Under the pieces are notes generated by a model. That model did no database searches and was not told the DNA's origin. It was given only the letters and a program-made list of their open reading frames with translations. Positions 22,205 through 32,259 of a stretch of DNA of 64,000 nucleotides are shown here, piece by piece. Numbering within the stretch: position 1 is the stretch's first letter; every line of letters begins with the position of its first letter. Origin of the DNA: Atherinomorus stipes. Taxonomy: Eukaryota > Chordata > Actinopteri > Atheriniformes > Atherinidae. A program made the position numbers and the translations under genes. The DNA lies in assembly GCA_023101725.1 (NCBI GenBank), contig JALJCO010012873.1, positions 124,001-188,000 of the forward strand. Reading direction: 5' to 3'.

Positions 22205-23648
22205 CACTCAGCAGCCACTTTATCAGCTCCACCTGTTCAGCTTCTAGTTAATCAGCCAATCACATGGCAGCAAGCCAATGCATTTAGTTATGTAGTCATA
22301 TTGAAGACAACGTGCTGCAGTTCAAACATCTCTATGGTTTCCAGAGAATGGTCTGAAGAAGAGAAAATATCCAGTGAGCAGCAGTTGTCTGGACCAGAAT
22401 GCAGCAGAAGACCACACCAGGTGCCACTCCTGTCAGCTAAGAACAAGAAACTGAGGGTAGGGTCACATGGACACTTTTGTCACGATTAAATTGTTCTCAA
22501 GTCCAGAAAAGAGATTAGATCCGTATTTTTTGCGACATGTGCCCGTGCCAAAAGTCCGGAGCAGTTGTCAGAACAGAACGGTTGGAAGACCACAATTGGA
22601 AATTGTTTGACGTAAAGGGGGGGCGGAGGGAAAAGGGGGTGGTGTTGGATCTCTGACAGCAGTTGCTTGTCTCTCGCCAGAGCTCACTGCCGACGCTTCT
22701 CCTGAAGTAGACATCCCTCATGCACACCGAGTAGCGAGACACATAGGACACGTTTCTTGGACCTTCATGCTGGCTCTCTCTTGGTCAGCCTGCTCGACAC
22801 ATGTACTTGCATAGATTGTCTATTAGTGACAGACATCTCACTCTAACAGGTGGTGACGCCACCAGCTGGACTGGAGATTTGCCGTCTCTTTTTACTTGTG
22901 TCACAACATGATGACAACGGTTTCTTCCTCAAAACGTTTCAGAAAACAACCATGAGACTGCGCAGAGTTGTCGGACTCCTGCTGCGAGAATCAGCATCGT
23001 TCAAGTCTAGTTCGTTTGAGGCCACAATTCACACAGACTCACCAAAACTGGACCATAGAAGATGGAGAAACGTTGCTGGTCTGATGAGTCTCCCATTCAG
23101 ATGCTAGGCTCAGAATTTGCTGGAAACATCATGAAAGCATGGATCCATCCTGCCTTGGATCAAGGCTTCAGGCTGCTGCTGGTGTAATGGTGTGGGGGGA
23201 GATTTTCATGGCCCACTTTGGGCCCCTTGGTACCAATGTGGCGGTTTAACCACCACGGCCTTCCTGAGTATTGCTGCTGACCATGTCCATCCCTTTATGA
23301 CCACAGTGGAGCATCTTCTGATGCTACTTCCAGCAGGATAATGCACCATGTCACAAAGCTCACATCATCTCCAACTGCTTTCTGGAACATGACGATGAGT
23401 TCACTGAACTCCAACGGCCTCCACATCATCAGATCTCAACAGAGCAGCTTTGGGATGTGGTGGACAGGAGATTCTCATCATGGATGCAGCAACTGTGTGA
23501 TGCTATCATGTTAATATGGAGCAAAATCTCTGAGGAATGTTTCCAACACCTGGTTGGATCTATTACACCAGGAATCAAGGGAGTTCTGGAAGAAACAGGG
23601 GTCTGACCCGGTACTAGAAGGTGGACCTGATGAAGTGGCTGATGAGGG
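22205..23648 (+). mobile_element. Tc1-type transposon relic (family 1), deleted and interrupted
   Basis: Terminal inverted repeats pair 'CAGCCACTTTATCAGCTCCACCT' on the left with its near inverse at the right end (23624-23648). The left part includes 'gtttccagagaatggtctg' and 'aagagaaaatatccagtgag'. The right part (23022-23648) carries degraded catalytic-domain sequence such as 'accatagaagatgg', 'catggatccatcctgcctt' and 'tgctgaccatgtccatccc'. These are hallmarks of a Tc1 family widespread in fish. Removing a 567-bp insert (22454-23021) leaves only about 876 bp, so part of the transposase is also deleted. Confidence 0.8.
22454..23021. mobile_element. Unclassified 567-bp insertion in the Tc1 relic
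   Basis: Tc1-like sequence stops after 'aagaaactgagg' and resumes at 'ccacaattcacac' (23022). TGAGG is present immediately before both junctions and could be a 5-bp target duplication. No terminal inverted repeat, poly(A) or coding region was recognised. It includes a G-rich patch at about 22616-22640. Confidence 0.5.
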
Positions 23649-23893
23649 TTTATTTTATTCACCACTAAAAGTGATGCCAATGTATATATTGACATTTTGT
23701 GATATCATAATTGTGGTAAGTATATGATACGTTTCTCTTTGCAATGTAGTTACAGCTACAATTAGTGACGATTACTCAGCTCTGTACTTCCTTAGAAACA
23801 TAGTGAAAAAAACTATGTGACACAAAATATAATTTCTCTTTTCAAATAAAACAGACATAAGTGATGAACTGTGACGATATTTGTGTCAAAATA

Positions 23894-24113
23894 TGCCACT
23901 GACATTTCATATTTTACCGATACCCGGATCGGATATCAGCTCCGATATTACCTAATTAGCTGCATCAGATATCAGATGAAAGAGGCCAATCCAATCATTT
24001 CTTTTTTTTTATCATTATTATTAACATCATATACAGTAATAGTTACACCCATCTAGTCACTTCAGTTCTACGTCTGCAACAGCTGTTATATCATCATGCA
24101 GAGCAGAAAAGTG
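23894..24113 (+). repeat. Upstream copy of the 220-bp direct repeat flanking the LINE
   Basis: Begins 'tgccactgacatttcatatt' and ends 'gcagagcagaaaagtg'. It matches 26300-26518 with three substitutions and one T-run length difference (9 versus 8 T). It contains 'gatacccggatcggatatcag', a motif typical of a fish hAT-like repeat, so the LINE landed in an older element. Confidence 0.92.
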
Positions 24114-25553
24114 AAGCTAGATCTTGAACGTTGGTCTTTATTGCCGATATCCCTTTTAGGACGTATTAATTCAATTAAAATGACTCTACTCCCTAAATTT
24201 ATCCATTTGTTTCAGTCCATTCCAGTTTTTATTCCAAAGTCCTATTTTAACTCAATAGATCAACTAGTTACTACTTTTATCTGGAACAAAAAAACACCTA
24301 GGTTACGTAAATCTCTTCTACAAAGACCAAAGAAACTAGGAGGTCTGGCCCTGCCTAAGTTTCAATTTTATTATTGGTCTGCAAATATCAGATGCATGAC
24401 ACTTTGGATGAACTTTCAGGACACTTCAGAACAGCCTGCTTGGTTACAGATTGAAAAATCTTCATGTCATTCTTCATCACTTCCTGCACTCCTGTCTTCA
24501 TCTTTACCTTGCAAAATTGCATGTTATACAACCAACCCAGTGGTAAAAAACTCACTAAGAATATGGCTACAGTTTAGAAGACATTTTCATCTGCATGCCA
24601 CCTCAGTTTATACTACTATACATAACAATCACCAATTTCCACCATCATGTCAGGATACAGCATTTGCTATTTGGTCAAGAAAAGGTATCAAAACAATAAT
24701 GGACTTGTTCATTAATAACGGCTTTGCATCTTTTGAACAATTAGTGGAGAAATATGATCTCCCAAAATCCAATTTTTTCCGTTATTTACAAGTCAGGAAC
24801 TTTGTAAGGCAAACGTTCAACGATTTTCCAACTGCACCGGTTAAATCGACTTTAGATTCTATCTTAAAATATGGCCTAGATAACAACGCTAAGATAGCTA
24901 CCATATATTCTTTTATCTCTTCTCAATTTAGTCCCTCTATGTCAAAGATCAGAACACAGTGGGAAACAGACTTAGAATACTGTTTTACAGAGAGCGAATG
25001 GAAACAAGCTCTAGAAAGAGTACATTCATCATCTCTATGTGCCAGGCATTCCTTAATTCAGTTTAAATTTTTACATCGTATATACTATTCCAAAACAAGA
25101 CTGAAGAAAATGTACAAAGATATAGATGAAACATGTGAGCGCTGTCACGCTGAACCAGCAACACTTATTCATATGTTCTGGCAATGTCCCAGATTGTCAT
25201 GCTTCTGGTCTAATATATTTAAAACCTTTTCTACAATATATGAAGTCCAAATAGATCCCTGTCCACTGATTGCTCTATTTGGAATCGCCCCTAACAATAC
25301 ATGTCTGGAAAGGTCAACCCTTGAGGCTCTGGCATTCACCACGCTGCTTGCAAGACGGCTGATACTTATGGACTGGAAAAAAGCCACACCACCTTCACAC
25401 TCTAGATGGATTATAGATATAATGCAATATCTAAAACTAGAAAAAGTAAGATTCACCTTAAAAGGTAGCACAGATTCATTTTTTGCCTCTTGGAACCCTT
25501 TCTTGAGCTATATTAGAAAAATTAATGTAATTTCTGATCAACTGGAAAACTGA
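24096..25553 (+). CDS. L1-type ORF2 C-terminal part (5'-truncated)
   Basis: An open frame of 485 codons with no internal stop. The first six codons (MQSRKV) come from the target-site duplication; LINE sequence begins at K7. The part present lies downstream of the RT catalytic core. It has LLGRINSIKMTLLPKF, the conserved L1-type block FIWNKKTPRLRKSLLQRPKK followed by LGGLALPKF, and near residues 347-364 a Cys finger CERCHAEPATLIHMFWQC (C-x2-C-x8-H-x4-C). The endonuclease and RT palm are absent, so it cannot mobilise itself. Most likely not a functional gene, though the frame is undamaged. Confidence 0.85.
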   Translation: MQSRKVKLDLERWSLLPISLLGRINSIKMTLLPKFIHLFQSIPVFIPKSYFNSIDQLVTTFIWNKKTPRLRKSLLQRPKKLGGLALPKFQFYYWSANIRCMTLWMNFQDTSEQPAWLQIEKSSCHSSSLPALLSSSLPCKIACYTTNPVVKNSLRIWLQFRRHFHLHATSVYTTIHNNHQFPPSCQDTAFAIWSRKGIKTIMDLFINNGFASFEQLVEKYDLPKSNFFRYLQVRNFVRQTFNDFPTAPVKSTLDSILKYGLDNNAKIATIYSFISSQFSPSMSKIRTQWETDLEYCFTESEWKQALERVHSSSLCARHSLIQFKFLHRIYYSKTRLKKMYKDIDETCERCHAEPATLIHMFWQCPRLSCFWSNIFKTFSTIYEVQIDPCPLIALFGIAPNNTCLERSTLEALAFTTLLARRLILMDWKKATPPSHSRWIIDIMQYLKLEKVRFTLKGSTDSFFASWNPFLSYIRKINVISDQLEN

Positions 25554-25928
25554 AGGGAATCATATCAGCTGTCTCTTGAGTCTGATAGGTGGGTGGAAGG
25601 CTGGGTTGATGTTAAAGGTGTGTGCGAATGGGCTCTGAAACATGGGCCACTGGGTTTATCTAGGAGCCTTATGCCCCAGGCTCTCCATCGCCGGAGTAGG
25701 CAGGGGTATAGAAGTAGAGCATGCATGTGTATCAGGGATCTGGTGTCCCCACTTCAATACCTGATATTTTCTGTGTTCCTGAATTTATGGAATTTATGAT
25801 TTTTATGGAGATTCACTGATTGTATTTATCTGCTGCTTAATAAGGGGAAAGTTTTGTTTATATGCATTCCTTTATTTACATGTATATGTATGTGTGTGTA
25901 TGTATGTGTATGGCTATGTGTGTGTTTG

Positions 25929-25993
<65 letters not shown>

Positions 25994-26270
25994 TATATGT
26001 ATGTATGTGTATGTGTGTATATATGTACATGTGTGTGTATGTATGTGTATATATACTTTTTCTTTTTTTTGTTGTTGTTTGTTTGTTTGGTAGTTCTATT
26101 TATTTACTTAGAAAAGGGAAAAAAAGAATTTTTTGCTATTTCGGTTTCTGTTTCTTTTTTTTGTTTGTTTGTTTGTTTTGCTTTATTTTGTTTTTTTTCT
26201 TGTTGCTGTTGTCTGTATGTATTGTGTATGCTGTGTATGTACTGAGTTAACTGCTGTATCCTTAACCCTG

Positions 26271-26299
<29 letters not shown>
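24114..26299 (+). mobile_element. Young 5'-truncated L1-type LINE with poly(A)
   Basis: A 2,186-bp insertion lying exactly between the two 220-bp direct repeats. It starts inside ORF2 (KLDLERWSLLP), keeps an intact frame to a stop at 25551-25553, and has a 3' UTR with an expanded TG/TA tract (about 25878-26055). It ends in 29 A (26271-26299). The intact frame and the near-identical flanks indicate a recent insertion. Confidence 0.9.
25878..26055 (+). repeat. TG/TA microsatellite in the LINE 3' UTR
   Basis: Interrupted 'tatgtgtg' repeats flank an uninterrupted (TA)n run at about 25936-25990. Open frames reading YIYIYI across it are artefacts. Confidence 0.95.
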
Positions 26300-26301
<2 letters not shown>

Positions 26302-26518
26302 CCACTGACATTTCATATTTTACCGATACCCGGATCGGATATCAGCTCCGATATTACCTAATTAGCTGCATCAGATATCAGATGAAAGAGGCCAATCCAA
26401 TCATTTCTTTTTTTTATCATTATTATTAACATCATATACAGTAATAGTTACACCCATCTAGTCACTTCAGTTCTACGTCTGCAACAGCTGTTACGTCATC
26501 ATGCAGAGCAGAGAAGTG
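26300..26518 (+). repeat. Downstream copy of the 220-bp direct repeat
   Basis: Starts directly after the LINE poly(A). Differs from 23894-24113 at the T-run, at TA versus CG near the end, and at one A/G. The sequence continues to about 26745 as a hAT-like repeat ending 'gatgcatctctact'. Confidence 0.92.
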
Positions 26519-26956
26519 TTATTTATTTCTATTTGGTGCCAATGTACACTTTGTTATTTGTAAATAAATAATATCACATTTATATCTGTGTGAATTTGTT
26601 ACCCTTTTAACAAGCTTGATGGCTTCACTCACATGTTAAGGTATACGCTTCATTCATTCAATAGTAGTGTCGGATCAGAATCGGCTGATACACTCAGCCC
26701 AGGTATCAGTATGGATTGGAAAAAAACTGGATAGATGCATCTCTACTTCTGATAGAAACAGGTAAAAATGTGAGCTGGAACCCAGGGTAGCGACCTGGCC
26801 TCAACCCCCTGGACCAGACGTGGATCTACAAACAGAACCTTTCTTCCCCTGTGATTGGTGTCACGTTGATTATCAGATGTTCGCTCATTTTATCCTTCAC
26901 ACCTGTAATTTAGCTGCTACTGCAAGTGAACAAAAGGATGACGTGCAAATTCTTAC

Positions 26957-27053
26957 CAAAATATTCCTCAGACGGAGGGTTGTCCATGTCAAACAGCATC
27001 TTCTTGGTGAGACGTTCCAGTTCATCCTCTGGATGAGCCGTGGGGACGCCGCC
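26957..27053 (-). CDS. lpp: LPP exon, segment just before LIM domain 1
   Basis: Short internal exon of the same LPP gene. On the minus strand the acceptor CTTCTCAG precedes GGCGGC, and the donor is TATTTTG followed by GTAAGA. The 97 bp encode 32 codons plus one base, so it enters in phase 0, exactly matching the phase-0 end of the exon at 58679, and leaves in phase 1. The peptide contains EDELERLTKKMLFDMDNPP and ends EYFG. This is the conserved stretch immediately before the first LIM zinc finger in LPP and its relatives. The junction PK|GG between the two exons is the one I remember for vertebrate LPP. The next exon should open LIM1 with a Cys-x2-Cys motif; none was recognised between here and position 1. 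Confidence 0.93.
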
Positions 27054-27059
27054 CTGAGA

Positions 27060-30000
27060 AGCAGACAGAGACACCGTGATTGCAAAAAAACTAAAGTGAT
27101 GAATGCAGGAAAAGATGCTCTCAGCTCTATCAAAGCAAAAAAACACAACAGACTTTAATAAGTGAATATGAAGCAGTGTTTGGAGGTCAAACAGAAGATA
27201 TTGGCTGTAATTAACATGCGGTGGATGGTCCTCAGTCTGGCTTTTCCCTCTGAGATATCTGACCCTGGCTCAGGCCCCGCTGCTCTGAAGCCCAGAAGGT
27301 TTTATTCTGTGCAACACAAGTACGGGAAGAAAAAAAAGTGACCCTGGGTGATCCTTGTATTTGGAAAATAATAATAGCCAAAGAAAAAGAAGAGGCCATT
27401 TAGAAGAAAGCAGGTTTTTAAGCCGGGTCTATTGAGTGATAGGTCAGGAGGCAGATATTCAGACGTACTGTGAACATAAAAAAGGTTTCAGGTGGGATGT
27501 GTAAGAGATTCTGGGGAGATGACAGGACTCTCAGAAGATGCTGCTTCCTTCCTTTCCTTGTACGCTTGCCCTCCTCCTCATCTCGCCATCTCTGACATCT
27601 GCCTGCTGTGTGTTTGTACATGGCCGACGATTTCTGCCAATCATTCTCAGAGCCTCCATCACCCCCCCTCTAAAGCTCCGGCTCAGGCCACCATCCAGTC
27701 ACCAGTGAGCGAGGCCCCATCAGACACCCTGGAGCCCTGATTTTGACTCCTGCGTGCTGAATGGTCACGGTGCTCCGATGACCTTCCCTGGTCTGGAGCT
27801 GGATGGATCTTTACAGTAGATTTGATTTTCAATATGGCAGCAAGGTGGGAAATCTGAGCTGACCTTTCAGGTGCTCCTAATTGTGACATCAGGGAGGCAG
27901 GTGAACGTTATCCTGCGCCACATAAAGGAATCTGCATGCTCAATAAGAGCTTTAATGAAAGCATCATTCTGCAGGCAAGTAATTACCCAGCTCTTATTGA
28001 ACGTGCATTATCTGTTCGTGTTTGACCTTCGGATGAAAACCCAAAACAGAACGAGGACTTTTGGAAGTCCTGCGTAACTCGTTTAACTGAAGCAGCGGCT
28101 TCAGATAAAAGGTTTAAAAGTTTCTAAGGAACGCATCGCTTCGCTCGTGACACTACACGGTTACGTTTTTCAATGATTAAAATTCCAGATTAAAATGATG
28201 AAGCCTCGAGTTGTAATTTCTAGTTTATCTCAGTAAAAACCAGAAACAATAATCCAGCGCTGAGCTAAACCTGCCTATGTGATCCGCTGGAGGTCAGGTT
28301 TGCTTCCATGGAGTGTAAGAACCAGACGTTTCCATTGATCCAAACAGAGCTAGCTTAGCACACTACGGTCTGCCTGTCTTGTTGTTCACCCCCAAGAAAA
28401 CCCAAAAAGGAAAAAAAAAGAATAAAATAGAAAAACCAATTAGTTTTTTGACTGACGAAGGAAACTGTGTGGAAATGTATGAGAGAATGAGTTAAGCTAG
28501 CGAGCCACAAAAGAGGCGTGAGGTTTAAACTGGACTCTTGTTTTCTTCCCCAGAAAAAAGGCGCCGGTGTTGTCAGGAATATGGAGGTGGTTCTGGTTCA
28601 GTAAAAACCAGGAAGAAAAGATGCAGGTGTTGACTTCCTTGATTGGTTAATGCCAAAATGGGAAAGACAAGTAATTAGTTCAAATTCTTAAAGCAACACT
28701 AACATTCTGACTTTCATCCAGAGCATCATGTTACAGCTGCGATTTGCTTTTCAGCACCAGGTCAAACAGCAGATATCAAACGTACCAACACACCGTGACT
28801 GATTCAGCAAAGAAACCCAACAGGACATTATCAGAGGAAGCAAGGAAAGAAGATAGAAAGGGACAGAGCAATGGGACAAGAGTCAACATCGGACGGACTT
28901 CTACTGACTGAAGAGAGCTCAGAGATGAAACAGGATGAAGACGGATGCCGAATTAGCCACCATGTGAGAACAGATGGGACACTGTGTCAAAATGGTCGTT
29001 TTAGACAACTGTTTGTACTTAAACTTCTCTTATTGTGTTCTTCATCTCTTCATCAGAGCTACCTTTGCAGAAATAATGTTCACATGTTCTGTGATCTGAT
29101 AGTTTGGAGCTGCAGCTGCATCAGATTCATCCTGAAAGTGTTTTAGGCAAGACTGACACTTTGAGCATTTGTGCTGTGTGCCATCTCCTTTTATTCTTCA
29201 CCAGTACAACAAGCACTGATATTTACATATCTGAACCATGACGGCATAAATAAGGAGGATTAAGTGGGTTCAAGTGGATTTTGTTCACCGCTGTGATAAG
29301 GTACCTACATGCCCAGAATCCGCTACTCTGACCAAGAGAATACCAAATTCAGATTTTGAATACCACATGAGTAATAACCTTACTGTTTAAGCATTAATGT
29401 GTAAAACCAAACAAAAGAAATTGAGTTAATTCAATCTCTTTGCATTAACGCATCAATTTTTGACAAGTCTAGTTAAAATGTAAAGACCTATGTGAGGAAT
29501 GTTCATGTGATTTTACACATTTATGGTTTTTGGGAATTAAGATATAATCGTGATAATCATAAAAAAGTGATTATTTCTTTGACAATAATCGCACCAAGAA
29601 AATCTGTAATCATGATGTCTCTAGACAAAGTTGCTTTAAGTGAAACAAATTTTACGTGAATCCCTGGGCTGAAAAAAAAAAGTTGTAAGTGTAGTTTAGC
29701 CTCGGGAATGTGCATAATAAATAGAAATATGCCATGAAAACGAGTCAGAAGCTCAGAGTTTAAAGGTCAGAAACAACATGGTGTTGCTTTAAGTCCACAT
29801 TTGTGGTGTAAAACATGACTGAAGTGTTTGAATAATGTAGTCCTGCAAACAATGTAAAAGAAGAGGAGGATAAAATACAGCTCAGCTGTAATGGGGGGTT
29901 GCAGTTGCCGTCAAACAGTTGATAAACGGTTATTACACAGGAAACACTGGACACACGCTGCTGAATGTGTGTGTCATGAGACCTCAGAGCTGCTATGTGC

Positions 30001-31100
30001 AAGATAAGACAGTAAAAAGACGAAATGCATCAGTTGTCTCTGAGAAATATTCATGAATTCAAAAACATTTTCCTGACATGTATGATGTAAAAATGGCATC
30101 AATTATTAAAACATATTCACGTGTTTGTTAACGTGCTGTAAGAAGCCTCCGTCAGTGTGTTTGGCTGCTGCAGCTGGTCGGCCAGCCTGACCTGTCAGAC
30201 GGTGGCAGAGCTACACTTTTATACATGGGGGTCTCAGAGGGGAGGCCAGACTGTCTCGGGGGGTTCATCAAGAAAGAAAGTGATAGTAATCCTCTCTCTA
30301 ACACTGCGGTCACATCAGAGAGAAATAAAACATCTTTACAGCAATAATCTGGATCAGCAAGTGGAAAATCTGCTGTAAGGAATATTCACACCAGCCTTTT
30401 TGATTCCAGTCAGAGTCCGTTTGCTCAGAAAGTCCTCTTTGTTTGGAGTGTTGTGAATGCGAAAACGGACACTGCATTTGGTCCAGCATGGCACAGTGGG
30501 TTAATATTATGGTTTATATTATAAACATTTGGCATTATAAACATTTCCAAAAGAAACACGTGTGTAAGACTTCTGTAGAAATTACTTGTGGTCAAATGCG
30601 GAGCGATGACGAAGTTAAACTTTTAACACTGAACGTTCCAAGCTGCCGAAAAAATTCGGCTCTCTTTATGACCAACTGTTGAATTTTATTTGGCATCTCA
30701 TATTCATTGGAGGTTTTCAACGTCTTGTTAACTCGGCCTCTATTATGCAAATACATTCAGGATCAGCGCGTTTTAGCAGAGTCCAGCCATAATCAGCGTA
30801 TTCAGCTCGAGTCATAATGATCCTGGCACTCTTTCAGATCAGATGTACAAAAGGATTTTATAATAATAGTGTCAGCGTCTCCCATCTCTACATCAGATAA
30901 CACGTGTCCACACGCTGTCAGCTGTTTACTGTTAGAGCGTGTGGAACCCTTCCATGCTTGTTCAGATCGCTCTAAAAAGCCCTAATAAAACTATCCAAAC
31001 CATCTACTTTTATTGGACTTGTCTAAAATAAGACGGGGTGTTTGAGAATGAAGGCAACACAGGCTGCCCACGGCGACGGAGAAAAGGGAGCTGAATGCTG
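27060..31100. other. Intron stretch upstream of the pre-LIM exon
   Basis: Mostly non-repetitive. 28970-29270 is the second copy of the repeat seen at 4295-5300. 29395-29480 resembles a fish hAT-like terminus (ATTAACG/ATTAAT-rich). 30700-30900 is a candidate regulatory block with an octamer ATGCAAAT at 30745-30752. No exon recognised. Confidence 0.4.
28970..29270 (+). repeat. Dispersed repeat, second copy (without MITE)
   Basis: Shares 'cacatgttctgtgatctgat' and 'ttattcttcaccagta...ctgatatttacatatct' with 4340-5280, in the same order. In that other copy a 581-bp MITE separates the two blocks. Family unknown. Confidence 0.45.
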
Positions 31101-31104
31101 AGTG

Positions 31105-31180
31105 AATGCTATAGCGCAGTGGATAAGACAGTAGGTTACAGTGCAGATGGTATCAGATTTGAACCCCAGGCGCGACTGAC
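31105..31180 (+). repeat. tRNA-like segment (SINE head or tRNA pseudogene)
   Basis: Pol III-like boxes in tRNA spacing: A-box-like TAGCGCAGTGG at 31112-31122 and B-box-like GATTTGAACCC at 31156-31166. The 3' side runs into unrelated sequence and no clean acceptor-stem pairing is evident, so a working tRNA gene is unlikely. Confidence 0.55.
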
Positions 31181-31528
31181 TTTATGCGTGTCGTCTTTGA
31201 TGTTTTGTTTCTTTTTTTTTAATTAACGCGATATGATATGAAAAATTGTACAGTAACTTCTTTTTTATGGTGTTTTTAGTTATAATAACACTTTTCTGGC
31301 ATAGACACGCTGTTCAGTATCCACTGAACCTTTTGAATAGTGGCAGTGACATTCAAAACTTGGCTGCAACATTCAAATTACCTGATTTGTAAAACAATGG
31401 GGAGTGAATGGGCCAATTTAACTATGGCAGTGGGGGTGAGGGGGGTGGAGGTGGTTGGGGGTCAGAAAATTTATCGGAGTGCAGGTGTTTCAATTAATAT
31501 ATGGTTCCTACAGTAGTAAGTACCCACT

Positions 31529-31795
31529 AAAACAATGCAGTTTTGTAAAGTAATGGGCTCTATGCATGACTCCTCTACTTCCTGAACTTAAGGTAGCTCC
31601 TTTGCTTCCTGTCTTTCATTATTGGACCAACTGATTAATCCTGGTGTCTCTGGCCAAATACTGAGATCAGACACACCTGGACTAATCAGTTCATCCAGTA
31701 ATGAAAGACAGGAAACAAAGGAGCTACCTTACGTTCAGGAAGTAGTGAAGTCGTGCGTACATCCCATTAGCAGTGAAATGGACTGTTTTGGATAT
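31529..31795. repeat. Long palindrome (fold-back MITE-like)
   Basis: The left arm (about 31529-31648) and right arm (about 31660-31795) are inverse copies. The best-matched core pairs 'cttcctgaacttaaggtagc' (31579-31598) with its inverse at about 31723-31742. Further pairs are 'tcctgtctttcatta' and 'aactgatta(a/g)tcc'. Identity is about 90% in the core and lower outside, and the central spacer is short. The transcript could form a hairpin of about 100 bp. No coding. Confidence 0.8.
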
Positions 31796-31862
31796 GCCCG
31801 CACAGTAGACCAGTGTCACACTCAAGTAAAAAAAAAAAACACTATGTCAATATAGTATAATA

Positions 31863-31900
31863 TATAGGGCTGTCAAAAGATTAATCGTGATTAATCACAT
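31863..31900. mobile_element. hAT-like terminus fragment
   Basis: The sequence 'tagggctgtcaaaagattaa' followed by 'tcgtgattaatcac' is the familiar left end of a fish hAT-type nonautonomous element. No matching right end is seen before the next SINE. Confidence 0.45.
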
Positions 31901-31985
31901 TACTTTTATCACTTCTAGAACATATTTAGGATGACAGGTGTCTCACCAGGAATTCTGCATTTATCTTTAGTAGACTAGACTTTGG

Positions 31986-32250
31986 GGAGTGGATAGCCCA
32001 GTGGTAGCGTCGTGGGCTTGGGCGCGGAGGACCCAGGTTCGATTCCCCGACACGACCCCTGGGTGAACCACTGTGGACCACTGTGGACCCCTGAGCAAGG
32101 TCCTCAACCCCCCTCCAACTGCTCCCCGGGCTGCTTTAAGTAGTAGCCCACTGCTCTCTGATACTCACAGTACAGAGATGGGTGAAATGCAGAGCCCTAA
32201 TTTCCCCTCGGGGATCTTACAAGTATATCAAACAAAATCAAAATCAAACA
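31986..32250 (+). mobile_element. tRNA-derived SINE
   Basis: The head has A-box TAGCCCAGTGG (31994-32004) and B-box GGTTCGATTCC (32036-32046). The body includes 'ctgagcaaggtcctcaaccc', 'tgctccccgggctgc' and 'gatgggtgaaatgcagag', and the tail has AAAATC repeats (about 32228-32250). This is a familiar teleost SINE layout, in plus orientation and therefore antisense to LPP. Confidence 0.82.
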
Positions 32251-32259
32251 AACTATCAG

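Larger units (their letters stand above)
1..26956 (-). other. lpp: LPP downstream intron, partial
   Basis: Everything below the 26957 donor is taken as the next intron, because no LIM-type exon (paired Cys-x2-Cys fingers) was recognised down to position 1. The intron is therefore at least 26,956 bp unless a short exon was missed by eye. It carries the nested LINEs, MITEs and fold-back repeats listed separately. Confidence 0.6.

Noticed and set aside
25854..26250. Overlapping open frames reading YIYIYI
   Set aside because: Product of the TG/TA microsatellite in the LINE 3' UTR.
1..26950. LPP LIM-domain exons
   Set aside because: Looked for Cys-x2-Cys/His patterns on the minus strand following a phase-1 acceptor; none recognised. 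A short exon could still have been missed by eye.
31105..31180. Functional tRNA gene
   Set aside because: A- and B-box-like motifs are present, but acceptor-stem pairing and a clean 3' end are not evident.
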